Assembly: GCA_964017045.1 (NCBI GenBank)
Contig: OZ024802.1
Location: 13,714,435-13,778,434 of the forward strand
Reading direction: 5' to 3'
DNA length: 64,000 bases
From: Omphiscola glabra
Taxonomy: Eukaryota > Mollusca > Gastropoda > Lymnaeidae
The notes under the pieces are model-generated. The model worked only from the letters and a program-made list of their open reading frames with translations, did no database searches and had not been told where the DNA came from. Of the stretch, positions 35,003 through 46,776 are shown piece after piece (position 1 is the stretch's first letter; every line of letters starts with the position of its first letter). The translations under genes were made by a program, and so were the position numbers.

Positions 35003-36886
35003 GCTCAGTAAAACAAAATTAACAAGTCACACACATTGTTAAAAGTCGAAATTGTGCTTAAGAATTTAACATAAAGGAAATATCCAGCTGTAAAATCTGT
35101 CAGTAAGTTGACCGAAAAGGATGTCTTGATTTCACTCTTTGAAGACAAAATCATTTGTAAGCAAGAGTTCACAGGATACAAAAATTGTCTTGTTCTGGGC
35201 TACAATCATAATATCTGAAATGTTAAAGAAGGAAAATAAGAAACACTTGACCTTGGATGTAAAAATAGCACTACAAGTAGTGTTGTGTTATCTTTTGACT
35301 TTGCCTTGAGGCAAGTTCAACAAAATTACATGTTGCAACTGAGACAGTAAGAGATTCTTGAAAATATTTACAGTTGTAGATTTTTTAAATTCTATAATAA
35401 TAATAAAAAATAATTTTATCAAATGAAGTGAAAATTACTAAAAAATCAAAGAACTGTAAATTTTATTTTCGTTAACATTTTAATGGGTAATAGCTTAAAA
35501 GTTTTATGGTACTATTTAAATCAGTTTTAGCACCCATCCCTAAGTCCTAACTTGATAATAATTAGGAAAAATATAGACCAACAGAAGCAATACTTATGCA
35601 CCCTGGAATATAAAATCAGGCATGATTATCAATATTAACTGCTAAATTTTACATCTTCGTACCATGTACAAAATAAATAAATAATTTTTAAAAAGGCAAT
35701 ATAAGTTTTTTCCCCACAGAAAGTATCAAACATCAAAACATTAATTTAGTTTTAAAGTTTTAACATATGCACTGAAATATCCAAAAATATTGTTGGATTA
35801 GGGCTCCTCTGTAAAAATTGTTTTTTTTTAAATTTTAAGTATTATATGATATATTTTTTATGGTGGTAGAGTTGATTATGCACTGTGTCTGGGAAAGTGA
35901 TGGTAAAGTCAATTTTTTAAATTCCACAACCCATTTTAATTCTAACATAATGTTAAATTTTATCAGGGACTGTTCAATATTTTTTGTACAATGAGACAGG
36001 GTGATGCCAAAAAGCCTAAATTAAATATGTCACACACACAAAGAACAAAATAACTCATCAAATATAGCCGAAATCACAATAAAGGAATATTGCTTTGCTA
36101 TTGTTGGAACATATTTTGACTTTGATTTTATATAGAATAGAATAAAACTACATTTGGGAGTTAACATGTCTGTCACATGTATCATAAAATATTTAAAATC
36201 TGAAGATATTAAGCCGGAAATGACGACAATTTTCAAGACAACAAATATCCCTATGATCTTTACAGTTCAATTAGACACAATAACAGATACAAGTGAGTAC
36301 TGATCAACCTTTAATATATGGAGGGCCTACAAATATGTATAATATACATTATTAAACTGGACAAGTTTTATGGTCAAAGTCATCTAAAAGGTGTGTCACC
36401 AATATAAAAGTTTGGAGAACTGTTATTTAAGAGTCCCATGCCATTTAGTTTTTAGCCATGTAGTTTTAGGCTACTTTTACTTCATATTTATAGTATACTA
36501 TAAGAGTCTCAATACAACACATTCAGGTTAAAATGCAGATAGCGGCTGGGCCGGCTGTGTCTTCCACGGTATATAGATCATGGAGGTTATATCTCTGTAT
36601 TTGATAATTTTTTTTCTCATTTTTTAAATGTATGTCTTGAAAAGGGGTCTCCACTCCCCAGAATATTATGTTGAAATGTCCAGTTTGAATGCAAAATTAC
36701 ATAAATTAAGGCATATGAGTATTTTGTTTTCAACCAGCAATTTCAACCATGAGTGTCTTTTTTCCGGTGTTCATCATGGTCATGGGGTTTATCAAGGACG
36801 AGTTTCTCTTCTTCTCCTTTTTAAAACCATGTAAATTGAATTTTAATAAAAACCGAATGCAAAATTTCATTTGAATTAATTTCATA
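35003..36886. other. 5' flank of SHOC2, no gene recognised
   Basis: Upstream of the SHOC2 start codon. It should hold the 5' UTR, promoter and possibly a non-coding first exon. The stretch is AT-rich with A and T runs and no recognisable exon on either strand. A GC-richer island of GGCTGGGCCGGCTG at 36545 is the only compositional change. No transposon ends were identified before the TTAA element at 36887. Confidence 0.4.
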
Positions 36887-37485
36887 TTAACACTTCTGGT
36901 ACCGACCTACTTTTTGCTTTTTATAACCTCACTACCGGATATTATTTTGCTAACTATTTCCTGTGGCTCAGACATTATTTTTTTTTATTTTGAAATGAGC
37001 CAAAATTTAATAGGTTTGCAAGTTATTTTGTAACTTTTTTGTTTGAAAAAATTGATAACATGTAGAAAATTATCTGTTCAGAAATGGATAAGGGTGTTAA
37101 AATTCTAATGTGTTTTGTTCAAACTTTATCCTCGTTTTTTGTATTTATATTAGATACCCCTCCATGTGGAGGTAAGTCGTCATCAATAGCGCAAGGTGGC
37201 GCCATGGAAACAACAAATACAGATCTGCACAAAAAACTCAGCAATTGGTCGATCGTCTTAATTTAAAAAGCAAAATAAAATTTGACTAATCCCCTAACGA
37301 ATAAACATTCTGCCCGAGACTAAGATGAAAGGCTATATCCTTGTTTTTGTGTTTATATTAGATGTGGCAAATAGACGTGCTTGGGCCACAGGGAAAAAGA
37401 TCGGCTGGTGAAAAAAAGACGCACTTGGGTCAAGGGAACAAGTAGGTCACTGCAAAAAAGACGCGACTGGTACCGGAAGGGTTAA
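36887..37485. mobile_element. piggyBac-like MITE (599 bp) with TTAA ends
   Basis: The left end TTAACACTTCTGGTACCGAC and the right end, read inward as TTAACCCTTCCGGTACCAGT, are inverted copies sharing a TTAA start, and both run on into a CTTTTTTGC-like stretch. A 5' TTAACMCTT is typical of piggyBac-related elements. Within it, a TTTATATTAGAT-centred segment occurs twice (near 37143 and 37350). There is no transposase frame, so it is a non-autonomous copy. Confidence 0.75.
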
Positions 37486-37755
37486 AGTATCGATCATCAG
37501 ATTATGTTTTTGACACGGATAATGCTTAGCGAAGAATGGGAAAGCTATCATTTTCATCATTCAGGGCCAACTGTTGGTCCTGTCACCCTAAGTCCAGTGT
37601 TGGGATTCCCTAAAGTGATGTCATTTAGGGTGAGGCAACTCTTGGCAAAACCCATGCCACTTACTGCATATTTACCACACATTCATTAGGCTACTAATAC
37701 TAGAACTAGGTTCCGTTAGTATTTTAGTAGTAGATGTAGATGAAGGCGGCAAAGC

Positions 37756-38400
37756 TAGGTACTTCGCCGAAGCAAGGGACACTCATAGAAAATTTGTATC
37801 GGAAATGGAGGTCGGCGCAATGAAATCCGAGTTTTTAATTTTTTATGTGCATGTAATTAGAATAAATCAAGCGTCCTTCTGGTCCATAATTAAGGTCAAA
37901 CTCCGCCCATTCACGTTAGGAGAGATGTTGACCTACATTCCCATTAAGTTATTTTTTTCATTAAAACAACTTTAAGTGAGGAAAATCATATGTTAATATA
38001 AGGCATCTTTGCATTAAAAAATTCGGTCTAAATATTCGGGGTATGTTTTTCATATTAATTGTAAGACTGCATAATATATTGAAGTATATGTGTGCAAAAT
38101 TTCATTGCGCTAGCTCAATAAATATTTTCTCAATTCTCTTCAACGTTGACCTCATTATGTACAGATTGCCCAACTTTAAGTGAGGAAAATCATATGTTAA
38201 TATAGGCATCTTTGCATTAAAAAATTCGGTCTAAATATTCAGGGTATTTTTTTCATATTAATTGTAGGTCTGCATAATATATTGAAGTATATGTGTGCAA
38301 AATTTCATTGCGCTAGCTCAATAAATATTTTCTCAATTCTCTTCAACGTTGACCTCATTATGCAAAGGTCGCCCAGGCCATTTTGGATTAGTGATCACGC
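37756..38400. mobile_element. Partial element related to copies A and B, with an internal 200-bp duplication
   Basis: TAGGTACTTCGCCGAAGCAA at 37756 matches, inverted, the right end of copy A (8776 leftwards), and the similarity continues for about 170 bp (GGTCGGCGC, GAGATGTTGACCTACATT). The other terminus was not found. From 37969 to 38360 a segment of about 200 bp beginning CTTTAAGTGAGGAAAATCAT occurs twice in tandem with few differences. Confidence 0.5.
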
Positions 38401-39036
38401 CCCCTTTTAAATGTCGGAAGACGCCGATACTTAGCTTAGGAAATATTCAATTATTACCACTATATACTTCAAAATATTTGATAACTTGTGTTTCAGAATG
38501 CATTTGAAAGAGATTTAAACTGGAAGGTTTTAATTTGAGTTTTAAAAACCCGGTAGAGTCCATATTATTAGCTATCAGAATTCTCTGTGTGCAAAAGGTC
38601 GTCATGGGCAACCATTCACAGCCCTTGCATAATGGCTATACTGTAGTAGTACTACCTCAGAGTTTCATTCATAAGAGTTTGCCGTGTGCAAAACTATTCA
38701 ACCATTGGTCAGAGAAAGTTTTAATTAATTAGTCATGTGCCAAAGTTGAAAGTTCAAAATAAGTAGATCCCAAACAGTATTTTAGGGGATGCATTGCCCT
38801 ATATAGTATAGACTATATAGCTTGGCTTATAGTGGTATAATGGACGCTGTAGATTTGGTAAACAGAAAAGCCTTATATTAATACATTATATTAAATTTAC
38901 TGGTATACAAAGTGCATAGTTAGATAAATTATAATTGTATAACATTATTTTTTAATACAGCATTAGTTCTGAAAATAAAAGTCGTTTAAAATTATCATTA
39001 AAACGAGAGTTATTTAGCTCATGCAGCAAACAGCAG
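38401..39036. other. Gene-free stretch between transposon remnants
   Basis: No exon or repeat could be supported here. Short open frames lack any recognisable protein motif. The stretch may be an eroded part of the neighbouring elements. Confidence 0.3.
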
Positions 39037-41267
39037 TAGGTACTTTGACAGAAATTTTAAATATTGTCATATTCAAAAAAATGATGCACCATTTGAAAGG
39101 GCTAGCTATAAGGTTTACAAAAACACCAATTTCATCTTTCTATCTTTTATAGAAGTGGAGTTATGATTTTTTTGGTGATTTTTTTAAACCCTCCTTATTT
39201 ATCTTTGTATTTAACTAAAAAAACGTGTGACCCACTTTCCAAATTTCTGCCTTATTTTGCCCAAAACTTTTTTATTTTAAGAGATAATGCCACCAGATTT
39301 TCAGGACACATTATCAATGCAATATACAACACAATAAACATCAAAACTTTTATATAACATCAATACTTTCATTTTTAAAAATATTTATATGAAGGTATGT
39401 TAAGAAAAAAATGAACAGAAAATAGGAAAAATTAATATTTGTAAAGGAAAAAAAAACAACAACATATTAATTGTATTTTAATGAATTATATGCTTGAGTG
39501 AAATTTTAAATCAATTCTTATATTTAAGAAAGGTAAGTAGAAGCCTTTTTTGTTGAATGTGTATAATATTATAAATAAAAACGACTAATATCACCAATAA
39601 GATTAATACCCGTACCGGGATATGTGAGCTTAAATTTTAAAAGGTAATGTGGATGTTCTGTCTGTCATTTTCTATTTAGAGTGCTCTTCAAACTGCTCGG
39701 TCTTTTTGATAAATCCACAATCTCTCTATACTTTGTCTTTGTCCAAACATGCCTCCTTGTCGTCGACAATGTCGATGGAAAGACTTCTTTAACTTTAATA
39801 GAAAATTAACATTTTCTCTTGTGTCTGAATGAAACCTAGAAATAACATCTAATTATATTCATATCCTGAACAGACACAATTTCTTACTGCTTTTTAATAT
39901 TATTCAATTTTTTTGTTTAATAAAATTAATTTCTTTTACTTTTATATTATTAGAAATAATTAATATTTGCCTTGGTAAACTGTTTTTGTACGCTAATAAA
40001 AAATAATTACTATGATGATGTTATTTATTTTAATTTATAATTAAATGCCTTATTAATGTTTTTAAAATACTAACTTAAATACTATTATGCCTGTAAGTGT
40101 AAATGCAGATGTATTAGTGAAATAGTATTATTAGTTTATTAGTAATTATATTTGTACCAGTATTTGTAACTATTAGTATCAGGATTCGACTTATTAGTTA
40201 ATGTCACTAAATAGAGAATAACAATTATTATTAAAATTATTAAACTATTATTGATTCAATAAAGACAAGCAAATCGGATAAAACATTGCGCCATTCTCTC
40301 ATAAAATTTCTTAATTTTAATTGATATTATACATATTTTTATTATTATTAATTATTATTATTATTACTGTATAATATTTATGTAAATCAAGGGACAAAAC
40401 TGGTCCGAAATTCAACAGACTACACAAACTAAATTTTTTTAAAACTCTTAAATTTACACTGGGTTGTATTAATGTCTAATAATATTTTTTAAATGAATCC
40501 AATTAATTAACTGATAATTGTTCAACTGAATTTTGAAGATTAACAATAACGGTCATCTTTTTTATATCTTCATATTTAAATATTAATGACAGAGCCATTT
40601 CCGACAACCCAATTTTTTTTTTGAAGGCGGATAACTAGTGAAATACTCAATTTCCACAAATTCCGCGATGCATAACTTTTTTCAGCGCTTGCCATTATTA
40701 ATGGAATAAAGTTATTCCTCTTTATCAAAAAATCAAGCTCTGTAGCGGTAAAGCGCTATGCCTAGCGAGCTGACATTAAAAAGTAATACTATTTAGTAAA
40801 TATCGATCCATAAAAATAAATCCGTTGCCACTTACAAAATACACAATGCTGCTAGAAGGATACCTCCGTGTTTGGAAAAAATATGTGCTCTACGTCACTG
40901 ATGTCTAATTAGTTTATAATTAGTCTAATTATTAGAAAACTGTGACGTAAAACACAAAAAAACAAGATAACCACTGAGACGAATGTTAAAATGGCTGCGC
41001 ACGTTTTGCGTTATTTTTCCATATGCGCAGACCGCATGCGCGTGAGACCTTCGACGTACCTAACAGCAGAATTGGGTCACAGAATGTGGCGATGCTGTCC
41101 ATGTTAAGAAATGACAAACTAAGTCGTACTTTAAAAATTCATAACTTTAAAACTACAACTGCTAAAAATATGATTTTGGTGTTATAATTCTGTTAAAAAT
41201 TAGCTCTATTCAACTATGCCATTGGTTTATTTTACAAAAATTGTTGAATTTTTTACCAAAGTATCTA
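39037..41267. mobile_element. Unclassified DNA-transposon-like element, copy B (about 2.2 kb)
   Basis: It starts TAGGTACTTTGACAG and ends CCAAAGTATCTA, the same terminal motif as copy A. The first 1.6 kb aligns with 6960-8560. The last 600 bp differ from copy A and include GC-richer GCGCACGTTTTGCG and GCAGACCGCATGCGCG. The subterminal parts at both ends share GAGTTATGATTT/AAATCATA-type words in inverted orientation. No reading frame encodes a recognisable transposase. Confidence 0.55.
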
Positions 41268-42275
41268 GGCAAAGCTGATCAAGTAGAGGTAGTATTCCAG
41301 AACAGCAGGAAATTGTAAACCCTGGTTAGTTAGGTATAATTTACTTCTACCACTTCTACAAATACTAGGAAAGAGTTCTAAGTGGAACCTAAAACTAAAA
41401 TGAAATTCAGACAATAGGACAGACAGGCCAGGAAATAAAATTACAGGTTAAAATTAAATAAAATACAGAAAGGGCTAATGTAGTTTTGAGAGTAAGAGTG
41501 ATGCTACAATCGCTCAATAATGACGAGACCAGCCTGAGTATTTACTATATTATAATTACAAGTAGGTTTCGGTGTTAATACTAAAACCAGAACAATACGC
41601 GACCTAATTCGAGCCCTAATCCTTACTATGCCTTACATTTACGTCTAGGTCCATACTTTCACGGCAAAGTTGTCTAGACCAAATCGAGGCCCTGACACAC
41701 TTTCACAGGCCCCAGTCATAACATCCCGATCTATATACATGATAATGGCAAAAGCTAAAAGTCTAAGTTCATATTGGCATTTTCATATTTGCATTTCTTT
41801 AAACAATAATAACAGGTTAATTTAATTATTTCAGACCTGCATTTCAACAACGCCCAATAAGAAATTCACCTTATATTCTTAGTGATTCATCAAGTTAGCT
41901 TCTGTGTTGATTCACGATTTCAGCTGCGCAGAATTTTACTGCGCATTTACAAACGGAAAAACGTCAATGATCTGCATAATATGGATTGGATTTTGTTTAA
42001 CGTAAATTTAACATTATTTATGGTTCTTAAAAGAACGGGGGTGGGGCAAGATATATTATGCAGTGTCATTCGGCTGGGAAACTATCAGTGACAACTGATA
42101 ACCACACATATACGAGTCACATGACATCATTAAGATAAACAAAAAATATGGTGACGTGTTACACTATTTCATGTAGTTATCATCGCATGTTTAGAATAGA
42201 ATAAAGGGTTGGTCAGCCCCTGGCGTCACCTTTTTCGGGGATAGGGGTGTGGACGGGGTGCTTACCAGTGCCAGA
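41268..42275. other. Gene-free stretch
   Basis: No exon, RNA gene or transposon boundary was recognised. A short open frame at 41882-42091 has no recognisable motif. Confidence 0.3.
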
Positions 42276-42390
42276 CATGGGCTCTGAATAAAACTCTCGA
42301 GAACAGTATTTTCACTTATGAATGATGGGGTGATTATGGCGAGCAGCTGGAACCGGGAAATAAAACAAATGGCTGGTGACATAGGCCTAC
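42276..42390 (+). pseudogene. Highly decayed LINE ORF2 C-terminal fragment
   Basis: CTCTGAATAAAACTCTCGAG through GGAACCGGGAAATAAAACAAATGGCTGGT parallels the better-preserved fragment at 51910-52030 (CGCTGAATAAAAGTCTCGCG ... GGAACCAGGAAATAAGACAAATGGTTGGT). It has deletions and no usable frame. It is a dead copy of the same non-LTR family. Confidence 0.5.
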
Positions 42391-43063
42391 CTATCAAAAT
42401 GTACAGTTCTTAATGCCAGGAAAAGAGTCAATAGATTTAAACTTCTAAATTAGTAGCCTCTGAAATAGGTCAAGCCATTGTCAACTGCGAGTGAGGGGGT
42501 TTGTTGATTTTGAAGTGTGTGTGTACTGGGTGCGTAGGGCAAGAAGATGGGGTTTTTCATAAAGTACGTACATTTGAATCATTTCAAAAATAATTATCCT
42601 GAAATTCTGGCACTCTAGCTCTAATAAAGCCAACCGATACCTACAAATCTTTGAAATCACCGCAAGGATTCGTTTTTATCCTCAAACTCTTGCTTTGTGT
42701 TAACACTCACTAGATATCACAGCGGTAATAACTATTTGTTACGGTACTCTCTTCCTGTGAAGTATTTTGTGACGTAATTATTTTCGCGGGGCTGAAACAA
42801 ACAACAGCACTTATGAAAATAAAATTGGTGGATCCGCAACACAACTTTAATCATGCTAACGGCAGTGCTTCCTAACCGTTTTTTTTGTACCCTAACTCCA
42901 ACTAAAATGTTTAAATTCCTCCACCCTCCATAAATAGCTGGGAGGGGGGAAAGTTGACATTTCAGGCCTTAAGATTCACAATTGTAGGATAAAGGTAAAT
43001 TGTAGGATATGTCAGTTAATTAATTAATTTTTAAGTTCATGATTATGTTTGTTAAATTGTATG
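42391..43063. other. Gene-free stretch with a possible hAT end
   Basis: No gene was recognised. At 42864-42925 GCAGTGCTTCCTAACCG followed by TACCCTAACTCC resembles an eroded hAT terminus, but its partner end was not found. Confidence 0.25.
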
Positions 43064-43130
43064 TACAGTGTGGTGAGCCCAGCCATAGGTTACGGTACCA
43101 CGCTATAGAAAACTACCAATAATAATAATA
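43064..43130 (+). mobile_element. LINE 3' tail with (AAT)n end
   Basis: GTACAGTGTGGTGAGCCCAG, a GGTACCACGCTATAGAA segment and a short (AAT)n run match the 3' end of the LINE fragment at 44642-45218 (GTACAGCGCGGTGAGCCTAG ... GGTACCGCGCTATATAA ... AATAATAAT). This is a nearly completely 5'-truncated copy of the same family. Confidence 0.6.
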
Positions 43131-43338
43131 AATCTAACAAAAATAAGTAAAGTCTATTCTTATTGCAGTATATTAACAACAATAAAGATGGTTAACTGTT
43201 AACTTAAAAAATCATGTTTTAACGTTACAAACCCGACCCCCCCCCCCCCAACCAAAAATATTTTTTTTAAAATAATTGAAACAAATACATTTCTTATACC
43301 CCCGAGCTTTGGCGTAGCTATGGTTAGTGCGGCATTAG

Positions 43339-43467
43339 TACACCCCCCCCCCCGTGGGAAATATTTTAGCCACAGATTACACCCCCCCCCCCCCCCGTGG
43401 GAAATATTTTAGCCACAGATTACACCCCCCCCCCCCCCCCCGTGGGAAATATTTTAGCCACAGATTG
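43339..43467. repeat. Three-copy tandem repeat with poly-C
   Basis: GTGGGAAATATTTTAGCCAC plus AGATT recurs three times, each copy preceded by a run of 13 to 20 C. The C runs differ in length between copies. It is a slippage-prone array and assembly of C-run lengths is uncertain. Confidence 0.85.
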
Positions 43468-44029
43468 TCACGAAAAACTCTAGCAGTTGACTGAAAAATG
43501 CCTCCCCTTCATATAAAGAAAAAAGACAGCTTCTGCGCCCGCCCCTTTTTCCTACGCCACAGTCATCATAATAATCTACAAATGACCTCCGTGTGTGTGT
43601 GTGGTTGGGGGGGGGGGGGTTACGCCGCCACAAGTTGACAGCGTTGACTTGATTTCATTTAACTGTATTTCAAGTCATGGTGGTTTATAATTTATAATTT
43701 ATTTTATAAATTTTATTTTATTTTAAACATTTTTTTAATGGGTGGGATCGGGGTGCGGCTGACAGCCCATGTTACGTACACATAAAAGGGGTGCCCAGAA
43801 AGGACATTTGCATCAGCCGGTGGGGGGGGGAGGTCTAACATTTTACTTTTTGCGTGCGTAACATATAGATGGCCGCAAATATGCCAAAGAAAAAAATCTC
43901 CCTTTGTTTACATTTGTTTATAAAAGCAACCAAAACTATAGAGTGATTTGGTGGCGGGGGGGGGGAGCATTTTTTCTATACATTAAGTGGTACCACGTCC
44001 CAGCTTCACCCAGGTACCGCAGTTACTCG

Positions 44030-44641
44030 GCATGGCCCTGTCCTGGGTTGTCTCGACACGGCCCTGTCCTGGGTTGTCTCGACATGGGCCTGTCCTGGGT
44101 TGTCTCGACACGGCCCTGTCCTGGGTTGTCTCAACACGGCCCTGTCCTGGGTTGTCTCGACACGGCCCTGTCCTGGGTTGTCTCGACACGGCCCTGTCCT
44201 GGGTTGTCTCGACATGGCCCTGTCCTGGGTTGTCTCATCATGGGTTGTTTCGACATGGCCCTGTCCTGGGTTGTCTTGTCATGGTCTTGTCCTGGGTTGT
44301 TTTGTCATGAACATGTATTGGGTTGTCTCATCATGGCCCTGTCCTGTGTTGTCTGGGCATGGTCCTGTCCTGGGTTGTCTCGGCATGGCCTTGTCCTGGG
44401 TTGTCTCATCATGACTCTGTCCTTGGATGTTTTGGCATGACCCAGTCCTGGTTTGTCTCGACATGGCCCTGTCCTGGTTTGTCTCGTCATGGCCCTGTCC
44501 TGGGTTGTCTTGACATGGCCCTGTCCTGGGTTGTCTCGACATGGCCCTGCCCTGGGTTGTCTTGACATGGCCCTGTCCTGGGTTGTCTCGACATGGCCCT
44601 GTCCTGGCTTGTCTCGACATGGCCCTGCCCTGGGTTGTCTC
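44030..44641. repeat. 26-bp minisatellite, about 23 copies
   Basis: The unit CCCTGTCCTGGGTTGTCTCG plus ACAYGG repeats every 26 bp. A few units are shortened or altered around 44225-44450. Because 26 is not a multiple of three, the phase rotates and long open frames appear on both strands with no coding meaning. The array is interrupted at 44642 by a LINE fragment and resumes after it. Confidence 0.93.
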
Positions 44642-45218
44642 GTTCATTCACTTCATTGGCTACCTGTACAAGCACGGATTGACTATAAACTATATGTTCT
44701 CTGCCACAAATTTTTCTCGAATTCTTGCCCTTCCTATCTAACCGAACTTCTCTCTGTCTATTCACCCCTTCGACAGCTTCGCTCCTCCGCAGACGGGCGT
44801 ATTCTTTCTGTCCCCAAGACTCGCACAAAAACATATATACGGTGAAAGATCTTTCTCTTACTGTGCCCCCAAACAATGGAATTCTCTTCCACTACACATC
44901 CGCAATATATCAACTATCACAGCCTTCAAAACTGCACTCAAAACAGATCTCTTTAAACTCTACTACCCCGACTGATTCTTCACATCTGACCGATAAACGC
45001 TGCTGCTGGTCGTCGTCCATGGCTTGTCATGTAAAAGTTCTGGTGTGGATGAGGTGAATATGCATTAGATTTCGTTTTGTCTCTATACATCTGTTCTTTA
45101 TTACATATATGTCTTTTATGTTATTGTCTCTTTTAAAATATTTTATGTACAGCGCGGTGAGCCTAGCCCTATAGGCTTGGGTACCGCGCTATATAAGACA
45201 ACAAATAATAATAATAAT
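44642..45218 (+). mobile_element. 5'-truncated LINE (L2/CR1-like) inserted in the 26-bp minisatellite
   Basis: The fragment encodes the end of a non-LTR ORF2. SLHWLPVQARIDYKLYVLCH, then PSYLTELLSVYSP, RQLRSSADG and VPKTRTKTY are diagnostic of the C-terminal part of L2/CR1/Rex-type reverse transcriptases. At about 44831 a TATA duplication breaks the frame (TAC became TATATAC). After it the frame continues ERSFSYCAPKQWNSLPLHI ... FKTALKTDLFKLYYPD and stop. The 3' UTR ends with a hairpin (GCGCGGTGAGCC ... GGTACCGCGC) and an (AAT)n tail at 45205-45217. Confidence 0.85.
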
Positions 45219-45245
45219 GACCCTGTCCTGGGTTGTCTCGACTTC
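45219..45245. repeat. Resumed single unit of the 26-bp minisatellite
   Basis: CCCTGTCCTGGGTTGTCTCG follows directly on the LINE tail, showing that the LINE split an existing array. Confidence 0.85.
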
Positions 45246-46560
45246 CTCACAGGGGTGAAATATTGCACTTTTCATAATTGTATTTCCACTTTTAATCTAT
45301 TGTAAGGCCGGCCCGACGGATGCTGGCACCCCGGGCAAGCTTAATTTTGGACTAACTTTCAAGTATAATCAAACACATTTTTGCAACGAAAAAAATAAGG
45401 GTTAGGTAATGAGTTTATTAGCCAGGTTTTTTTTTTCAAACAATCAACGAACAATAATATTGTATTTATTGACTTGTATTTGGACAGTATGAACAATTAA
45501 TATACAGACGACAAATTCTGTTTTCAACAGTTTCTGTCATATTTTGATAGGAGCATGACTTATCGATGCAGAGGACCCACATCCCCCCACCCCAACAAAA
45601 AAACCCACCAAAAACCCGGCCCTTTGCAGACTAAAACACAACTCCATACTACATTCGCCACTGCCTTTCCTACTAAGTCTTGTGTAGGCATAGTTAGATC
45701 TGGTGCTTTTTTTTGTTTGGTGTGTTTTCTGAGAAACACGAAGTCGGGTAAGACACTAAAGGGCATTTTCAACCCAAAGAATCAAGGTGACTAGTGCTTT
45801 AGCGGTTAGTTCGTGTCGATTAGAATTTTGTTCCCAATGTAGGGAAGAAATGCATCTAGCAAAGAGGTCTCCATTTGCCCCAATGAAAACCCGGTGGAGA
45901 ATGCTCTGACTTGGTTGTCGTTCCGTGCGCCCTGACGGAATGCGCTATTGCATCGACTTTATGAACTTTATTATTATTTCCTTCTCTTTTGCATTCTTTA
46001 TCTTTGTATCTTTTAAAAGAAAATATATGTTATTTTTATAAGCCATTACTCGACAACAAAAATGCCATGAAACAACTTAACACTACTTAAATTAATGACG
46101 AAATAAATTATATTTTAAATTTAATTTTTAATGTTTTCACAAGATATAACGTTAAAAGTTAAAGCATAGTTTATATCTTAACATTTTTATAATTCAATGA
46201 TTTAAATGAATAAATAAATAAATAAAAGTTCCTTTGCAGCAGTGGGTCTCAAATTTTTTCTGATCACCAGTGGCCGTTAAGATAAAGTCATCCGTAGTGA
46301 CCATCTGTTTTGCCCCACGGTGAGCATTATCTCACACAAACATATGCTAGATTCCTACAAGAGTGAGCACATGTAACTTCAATGGATGAAAACCAATGGT
46401 TTGGGCGTGATACCGGCATATTTGCGGACATTGCGGCAAAGTATGACCACAGCAGTAACGGTCGACATACTTTGACTATTGACGGGGAATGTACAACTTG
46501 AAACGTTAATTTCTTATTTTGTTTGTTCGTTGTGTGGTCAATTAAAACATACACCTATCA
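45246..46560. other. Gene-free stretch, poly-C and A-rich patches
   Basis: No exon was recognised. 46236-46275 carries CAGTGGGTCTCAAATTTT, which resembles a hAT terminus. The end at 45912-45975 (GTTCCGTGCGCCCTGACGG to TTATTATTATTT) looks like another short retroelement tail but could not be classified. Confidence 0.3.
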
Positions 46561-46575
46561 TGGTCAAGCACTGAT

Positions 46576-46776
46576 ATGTGCCGCTTAGAACTGAGCCGCA
46601 CCAATGCGGCGTTGAAAAGTTTACACGAAGAGCTAGCAAGGCGACTGGGTGCCATCAAACGGCATAACCTGGTCAGTACAGCCACCATAGTAACATTCTT
46701 CGTGGGCTCCATCCCTCCCCATTTAGTAAGGAGCTTTATTAAATACATTGCTGGACATTTTCATATACATGTTTAG
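46576..46776 (+). other. Open frame of uncertain status, one hydrophobic segment
   Basis: This 66-codon frame lies in a locally GC-richer patch. It has a basic run (RRLGAIKRH) followed by a 20-residue hydrophobic stretch (NLVSTATIVTFFVGSIPPHL), which would suit a membrane segment such as helix 6 of a GPCR. No adjacent exon completing such a receptor was found, and the opposite strand is also open. It may be a pseudogene exon or chance. Confidence 0.2.

Noticed and set aside
43904..44876. Many overlapping frames on both strands (PCPGLSRHG and QPRTGPCRD repeats)
   Set aside because: Product of the 26-bp minisatellite. Only the LINE part after 44642 has protein meaning.
46327..46554. Minus-strand frame with several hydrophobic residues
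   Set aside because: No recognised motif; overlaps other equally open frames.
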